A stretch of 9,519 nucleotides of DNA from an uncultured Bermanella sp. (GTDB lineage: Bacteria; Pseudomonadota; Gammaproteobacteria; Pseudomonadales; Oceanobacteraceae). The translations under genes were made by a program, and so were the position numbers. Where the stretch lies: positions 1 through 9,519 of the forward strand of contig CAJXIK010000060.1 of NCBI GenBank assembly GCA_913054445.1, written 5' to 3'. Below, in pieces: positions 5,724 through 9,519 of this stretch. The notes under the pieces are model-generated. The model had not been told where the DNA came from. It ran no database searches and saw only the letters and a program-made list of their open reading frames with translations. The stretch's first letter is position 1. Each line of letters starts with the position of its first letter.

Positions 5724-6462
5724 GTTGTTGCTCCTTACCTGGCCATGGCGTCGTCTGGGTAACACGACCGGCCTTTGAACCTTTAGATTGTAAAACCACT
5801 TCGATGGATTCGGGGATGAAACCTTCCGGTAACACCATTTCACCGGATATCTCTTGAAAATAACGGAATTTAAACTTGATGCCGTAATCTTGCACGTCAT
5901 CCGTTAAGTCCCTCAAGCCAAACACTTTTTGCTTGCCGCCTAACACGCCAGTAATGTTCACCGCCGCCAAACCGCTAATATAGGTTTGGTTGGTTCCCAC
6001 CTGAGTGACCACTACCTTGTAGCGGAAACGCCTTGCTGCCAGCGCTTTTTCCACCTCAATTTTTTGAATGCGTAGGTCATGCTTGCGGCTGGAGGGCGCC
6101 ATGATGCCTTTATAGAAAGCCACTTCTTCTTGCAAGGTCGCAATTTGAGTACGCAGGTCTACCATGTTTTGGCGTAAGCCCTCGGTGGAGCGACGATCCA
6201 CCTCACCGCCTTTTTCCAGCATCAATACGCGCTGGTTATAAGACGTGGCATCTTCTTTGGCTGTTTTGAGGTCTTCTATTAACTGATCGCGCTCGGCTAT
6301 GGCTTGCGCTTGGGCCTCCATCACCTCGAAGCGACCAAATAGGTAGCTGGCACCCGCCAGCACAACCACCAGTACCAGCAAAAGCAAGCGATGCCAAAAT
6401 TTTGTCCAGGGGTCATAGCTGACCACGACAAATTTTTCTTGTTTGCTGCCTTTAACGGTCAT
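5710..6462 (-). CDS. Single-pass membrane protein with periplasmic coiled coil (DUF6776-like)
   Basis: A 250-residue protein of unknown function, recognised as the conserved gammaproteobacterial protein found beside bactofilin and argC. In the 250-residue numbering, a short cytosolic segment (FVVVSYDPWTKFWHR) leads to one membrane helix (about 26-44). A coiled coil follows (about 47-118, rich in E, Q, K, L with few helix breakers) and then a C-terminal globular part (about 125-230) of alternating beta strands. The topology is probably N-in, C-out. The ATG at 6462 (MTVKGSKQEKF) is preferred over the in-frame ATG at 6471. AAGGA at 6475-6471 is 8 bases from the former but overlaps the latter, which would add only MAC. 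It overlaps the bactofilin gene by 14 bases and starts 56 bases after argC, so all three may be co-transcribed. A bactofilin partner role is inferred from coupling only. Confidence 0.82.
   Translation of the reverse strand: MTVKGSKQEKFVVVSYDPWTKFWHRLLLLVLVVVLAGASYLFGRFEVMEAQAQAIAERDQLIEDLKTAKEDATSYNQRVLMLEKGGEVDRRSTEGLRQNMVDLRTQIATLQEEVAFYKGIMAPSSRKHDLRIQKIEVEKALAARRFRYKVVVTQVGTNQTYISGLAAVNITGVLGGKQKVFGLRDLTDDVQDYGIKFKFRYFQEISGEMVLPEGFIPESIEVVLQSKGSKAGRVTQTTPWPGKEQQHAKQ
5731..5736 (-). promoter_or_regulatory. Ribosome binding site that fixes the bactofilin start
   Basis: On the minus strand AAGGAG is followed by 7 bases and the ATG at 5723. It is the strongest Shine-Dalgarno match in the window and lies inside the end of the upstream gene. 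It supports a 145-residue product rather than the 204-residue open frame. Confidence 0.8.
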
Positions 6463-6518
6463 GCATGCCATCCTTAATTATTATGTTTGCTTATTTTAGG
6501 GTGTCGACCCCCACTCTG

Positions 6519-7553
6519 CTAAGGCAGCATGGCCGGTGCCGTCATGGCTTCATTCTCTTCGTAGCCAAACATGATATTCATATTTTGCACCGCCTGCCCA
6601 GCCGCCCCTTTCACGAGGTTATCGATGACCGACAACACCACCACAGTGTCGCCACCTTGGGGAATATGAATGGCAATCTGGTTGTAGTTGCTGCCCTTCA
6701 CATTACGCGTGGCCGGGTGAGAACCGGCGGGCAGCACATCCACAAACGGCTCGTCTTTATAACGCTGTTCGTACAAGGTTTGCAGATCTACATCGGTGTT
6801 TTTTAATTTGGCATAGAGAGTGGCATGAATGCCACGGATCATGGGGGTTAAGTGTGGCACAAAGGTTAGGCCCACATCCTTGCCCTGGTTGGCATTTTGT
6901 AAACCTTGTTTAATTTCGGGCAGGTGCCTGTGGCCCGCCGCGCCGTAAGCCGAAAAGCTTTCGCTGGCTTCGCACAATAAACCGCCGAGCTTGGCCTGAC
7001 GGCCAGCGCCGCTGACACCGGATTTGCAATCGGCAATGATGGCCTGCTCATCGATCAGGCCACTCTCGATGAGAGGCAACAATCCCAATTGTGCCGCGGT
7101 GGGGTAACAACCTGGGTTGGCCACTAACTGAGCTTTCTTGATTTGCGCCCGGTTCACCTCGGGCAAGCCATACACCGCTTGCTCGACGAGATCGGGGCAA
7201 GTGTGCTCTAAGCCATACCACTTGGACCATTCCACCACGTCTTTAATTCTAAAGTCGGCCCCGAGATCGATAACCCTCACCCCCGCTTTTAGTAACTCGG
7301 GCGCCATCTCCATGGCCACACCGTGGGGCGTGGCAAAAAATACCAAATCGCACTCACATAGGGTTTTCACATCCGGTACACTAAAGCAGATATCAGTGAA
7401 AGGTCGTAAATTAGGGAACATGCCCGCTACCGAGTTGCCGTCTTCGCCGCGAGAAGTCACCACTTTAAGGGAAACCTGCGGATGCTGAACCAAAATACGT
7501 AGCAGCTCAACACCGGTATAACCCGTGCCGCCCACCAGACCTACATTAATCAC
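6519..7553 (-). CDS. argC: N-acetyl-gamma-glutamyl-phosphate reductase (ArgC)
   Basis: Cytosolic NADPH-dependent enzyme of arginine biosynthesis that reduces N-acetylglutamyl-5-phosphate to the semialdehyde. The 344 residues match the long bacterial type. The dinucleotide fold motif GGTGYTG is at 8-14, the catalytic cysteine is C149 in VANPGCYPTAAQL, and AAGHRHLPEI provides H208 and H210, one of which is the expected catalytic histidine. PHLTPMIRGI and the C-terminal NLVKGAAGQAVQNMN are also family signatures. The start is GTG at 7553-7551, with GAAGG seven bases upstream (7565-7561). No ATG sits at the right place, and the GTG gives the canonical MINVGLVGGTG. The protein ends in a short Ala/Pro tail. 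No clear ArgR operator was seen upstream, so arginine repression is not shown here. Confidence 0.97.
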   Translation of the reverse strand: MINVGLVGGTGYTGVELLRILVQHPQVSLKVVTSRGEDGNSVAGMFPNLRPFTDICFSVPDVKTLCECDLVFFATPHGVAMEMAPELLKAGVRVIDLGADFRIKDVVEWSKWYGLEHTCPDLVEQAVYGLPEVNRAQIKKAQLVANPGCYPTAAQLGLLPLIESGLIDEQAIIADCKSGVSGAGRQAKLGGLLCEASESFSAYGAAGHRHLPEIKQGLQNANQGKDVGLTFVPHLTPMIRGIHATLYAKLKNTDVDLQTLYEQRYKDEPFVDVLPAGSHPATRNVKGSNYNQIAIHIPQGGDTVVVLSVIDNLVKGAAGQAVQNMNIMFGYEENEAMTAPAMLP

Positions 7554-7567
7554 ACTACCACCTTCTT

Positions 7568-7596
7568 TTTCGTTTTGTTCAAGAGGGCCTTATAAT
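7568..7596 (+). promoter_or_regulatory. Possible promoter of the CLC gene
   Basis: Perfect TATAAT at 7591-7596, but only a poor -35 match (TTTCGT around 7568-7573). The start would be near 7603, leaving a very short leader before the GTG at 7614 or the ATG at 7629. It shares five bases with the argC -10 box on the other strand. Confidence 0.4.
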
Positions 7597-7620
7597 AGCG
7601 TCTTCTTTAAAAAGTGACAG
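7592..7620 (-). promoter_or_regulatory. Probable argC promoter
   Basis: On the minus strand CTGTCA (7620-7615), a 17-bp spacer and TATTAT (7597-7592). The start is expected near 7585, giving a leader of about 32 bases to the GTG. The -35 box lies within the first codons of the divergent CLC gene if the GTG start is used. Confidence 0.42.
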
Positions 7621-9392
7621 AACAATTCATGGCTTCCTTACTGCGCCGCCTACGATTACAGCTTGCCCAGTCCGACGCGCTGCCGATGCTAGCCTTGGCG
7701 GGGACGTTTGCCGGATTGCTCACCAGCGGCACCATATTGTTGTTTCGTCTGGCCATCGAGGTGCCGCTCAACAGCGCCTTACCCGGTGCCCATCACGAAT
7801 ACTTTGAGAGCCTGCCCCCTTGGTTACGGTTCACCCTGCCCATGGCTGGGGCCATATTAACCGCATTAATCTTCCTAGCCTTTAGCCAACAATCTCGCAT
7901 CGTGGGCATCAGCCATGTACTGGAACGTATTAAACACCATCAGGGTCACATGCCGACCAGTAACTTCGGCGCACAATTCTTAGGTGGCATCTTGTGTGTG
8001 GTCAGCGGCCAGAGTAGCGGCCGCGAAGGGCCTGCCGTTCATTTGGGAGCCGCCACCGGCAGCATCATGGGGCGAAAGTTTGCATTGCCCAGCCACCATG
8101 TGCAATTACTGCTGGCCTGCGGGGTGGCGGCGGCCATCTCGGCGTCCTTTAACACCCCCATTGCCGGGGTGATTTTTGCCATGGAGGTGATCGTCATGGG
8201 CTATAGCTTCATTAGCCTGATACCGGTGATATTGGCCGCGGTCACCGGGGCGCTGTTGACGCGCGCGGTTTATGGCAGCGAACCGGCCTTTAACGTGCCC
8301 CAAGTGCACCTGCATTCACTGCTGGAGTTTCCGTTTTTAGTGCTGGAAGGATTGCTCATGGGCACATTAGCCGCCCTCTTTATCTGGGTGTGTGTCAATG
8401 TCGCACAAAAGGCCCCTAAAAGTTTATTGATGCGCTTTTTTATCATCGGCCTCTTGAACGGCCTGCTGGCCCTGGCCATTCCGCAGATCATGGGCATAGG
8501 CTACGACACCGTGAACCTCGCGTTAATCGGTCAGCTGCCGTGGATTGCCCTGTTTATATTTGCCCTAGCCAAGTTGCTGATCACCAGCTTAAACCTGGGA
8601 TTGGGCCAACCCGGCGGTGCCATCGGCCCCATGCTTTTCATAGGTGCCTGTGCCGGAGGGCTAGTGGGCGAGCTAGGCGCCTGGCTTGCCCCTGAGCATG
8701 CCAGTCAATCTGGCTTCTATGCCATGCTGGGCATGGCGGCCATGATGTCGGCCTGCCTACAGGCCCCCCTCACCGCCCTCATGACGCTATTAGAACTCAC
8801 CAACAACACCGACATTTTATTGCCCACTATGCTGGTGGTGGTGGTGGCAAATCTTACCGCCAGCGAAGTATTCAAACAAAAAGCCCTGTTCCCACGCCTA
8901 TTGCAATTAAGGGGTTTAACGGTCGACACTAGCCCAGTGGAGCACATGCTGCGCCAAAGCAGCGTGCTCAGCATCAGCGATAAAGACGTCAAAGTGGTGA
9001 GTAAGTTTTCCAGCGTGGATGAGTTGCAATTGGTCTTGCAAGGCAACCCAGAATGGTTGCTGATATTTGACACGGATAAAACCATCCTCGCCATCATCTC
9101 CGCCAGCGATGTGGCCAGTTTACTGTTAGATGATGAGCGGTTGGGCAACTGGCTGGCAGAGCGACGCGGCGTCATGGTCATTGACCTGCTGGCCATACCC
9201 GCGCACAGGGAGACCTGTGGCTGTATTTCCATGCAAGCCAACCTACAGGAGGCGCTGGATTTAATGGCTACATTGCAGGTGACATGCCTGAGCATTCACT
9301 CGGGCAAAAATAGCAACGTCGCCTCTGTGATGGGGATAATCAATCATGATAAAATCCACAACCATTATCGCTATCAACAAAGTCCGAATTAG
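7614..9392 (+). CDS. CLC-family chloride channel/transporter with C-terminal CBS-like region
   Basis: Integral inner-membrane anion protein of 592 residues. About 25-430 form the CLC core with many hydrophobic helices: GREGPAVHLG (136-145) with gating glutamate E138, FNTPIAGVIFAMEV (179-192), GGAIGPML (334-341) and APLTALMTLLELT (384-396). The remainder (about 440-582) looks like a degenerate CBS-domain pair, ending SVMGIINHDKI. Relative to E. coli ClcA by memory alignment, the internal proton glutamate E203 is Val (V192), as in eukaryotic CLC channels. The GSGIP motif is changed to VGISH (97-101), and the pore tyrosine Y445 is Phe (F426). Chloride channel activity is therefore plausible, but transport mode is inference. 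The start is uncertain: GTG 7614 or ATG 7629, neither with a clear ribosome site. It diverges from argC; hemJ follows 48 bases later. Confidence 0.93.
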   Translation: MTEQFMASLLRRLRLQLAQSDALPMLALAGTFAGLLTSGTILLFRLAIEVPLNSALPGAHHEYFESLPPWLRFTLPMAGAILTALIFLAFSQQSRIVGISHVLERIKHHQGHMPTSNFGAQFLGGILCVVSGQSSGREGPAVHLGAATGSIMGRKFALPSHHVQLLLACGVAAAISASFNTPIAGVIFAMEVIVMGYSFISLIPVILAAVTGALLTRAVYGSEPAFNVPQVHLHSLLEFPFLVLEGLLMGTLAALFIWVCVNVAQKAPKSLLMRFFIIGLLNGLLALAIPQIMGIGYDTVNLALIGQLPWIALFIFALAKLLITSLNLGLGQPGGAIGPMLFIGACAGGLVGELGAWLAPEHASQSGFYAMLGMAAMMSACLQAPLTALMTLLELTNNTDILLPTMLVVVVANLTASEVFKQKALFPRLLQLRGLTVDTSPVEHMLRQSSVLSISDKDVKVVSKFSSVDELQLVLQGNPEWLLIFDTDKTILAIISASDVASLLLDDERLGNWLAERRGVMVIDLLAIPAHRETCGCISMQANLQEALDLMATLQVTCLSIHSGKNSNVASVMGIINHDKIHNHYRYQQSPN

Positions 9393-9440
9393 CGCTATGC
9401 GCATCGACCCTCCCTACATTAACAAACACTAGGAAGTATT

Positions 9441-9519
9441 ATGCTGTGGGTTAAAGCCTTGCACCTCATCGCCATCATTTGCTGGTTTGCGGCGATATTT
9501 TATTTGCCCAGACTATTTG
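9441..9519 (+). CDS. hemJ: HemJ-type protoporphyrinogen IX oxidase, N-terminal part (runs off the right edge)
   Basis: Only 26 residues are present: MLWVKALHLIAIICWFAAIFYLPRLF. This is the characteristic N-terminus of the HemJ family (UPF0093), small membrane proteins of about 140 residues that oxidise protoporphyrinogen IX to protoporphyrin IX in haem synthesis. H8 in the first helix corresponds to the conserved family histidine. AGGA at 9431-9434 lies 6 bases before the ATG. The gene starts 48 bases after the CLC stop with no visible terminator between them, so the two may be co-transcribed. Pseudomonas also has a HemJ-type gene next to argC, as far as I recall. Completeness of the gene cannot be judged. 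Confidence 0.85.
   Translation, partial: MLWVKALHLIAIICWFAAIFYLPRLF

Noticed and set aside
5724..5900. 59-residue N-terminal extension of the bactofilin frame
   Set aside because: It overlaps the DUF6776-like gene, does not resemble bactofilins, and the internal ATG at 5723 has the strong AAGGAG site.
7554..7613. ArgR operator expected before argC
   Set aside because: I searched by eye for a TGAATnnnnATTCA-type palindrome and found none convincing.
8717..9295. Long open frame (192 codons) antisense to the CLC gene
   Set aside because: Ser/Thr/Met-rich composition without any recognisable domain, lying fully opposite a well-supported gene. The other long antisense frames (for example 2119-2472 and 3762-4235) are the same kind of shadow.
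1..9519. Defence system, prophage, transposon or CRISPR array
   Set aside because: All sizeable genes are recognised housekeeping or conserved families. No direct-repeat array, integrase, transposase or attachment-site pattern is visible.

Overview
The window looks like an ordinary chromosomal housekeeping segment of a gammaproteobacterium, probably a relative of the Pseudomonas / Cellvibrionales (marine) lineages. The proteins resemble E. coli and Pseudomonas homologues. The gene order (16S leader, tyrS, M23 peptidase, anmK, erpA, bactofilin, DUF6776-like membrane protein, argC, hemJ) matches, from memory, the P. aeruginosa neighbourhood around argC-tyrZ-rrn. That synteny was not checked by a search. 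I see no mobile element, CRISPR array, tRNA or phage gene, and no convincing undescribed multi-gene system.

Left edge (1-399, no protein gene): this is the promoter and leader region of an rRNA operon on the minus strand, whose 16S gene lies just outside the window. Three tandem sigma-70 promoters share one design: TTGACA/C, exactly 16 bp, then TATAAT or TAAAAT and a GC-rich discriminator. They are followed by a boxA-like antitermination leader. The tyrS terminator hairpin overlaps the discriminator and start site of the upstream promoter.

400-4272: tyrS (minus) diverges from a two-gene plus-strand unit, a MepM-type peptidoglycan endopeptidase overlapping anmK by 4 bases. These two genes link cell-wall cleavage to recycling of anhydro-MurNAc. 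A stem-loop with a short T-run closes the unit.

4333-7553: all genes are on the minus strand. argC (arginine synthesis) is followed by a membrane-anchored coiled-coil protein and a bactofilin that overlap by 14 bases. After a 187-base gap with its own promoter come erpA (Fe-S carrier) and a directly abutting gene for a small exported DsrE-like protein.

7614-9519: a CLC-type chloride channel/transporter with a C-terminal CBS-like region diverges from argC. Then comes the start of hemJ, which runs off the right edge. The observations most worth a second look are the terminator/promoter overlap, the triple rRNA promoter, the channel-like Val in the CLC protein, and the exported DsrE-like protein coupled to erpA.
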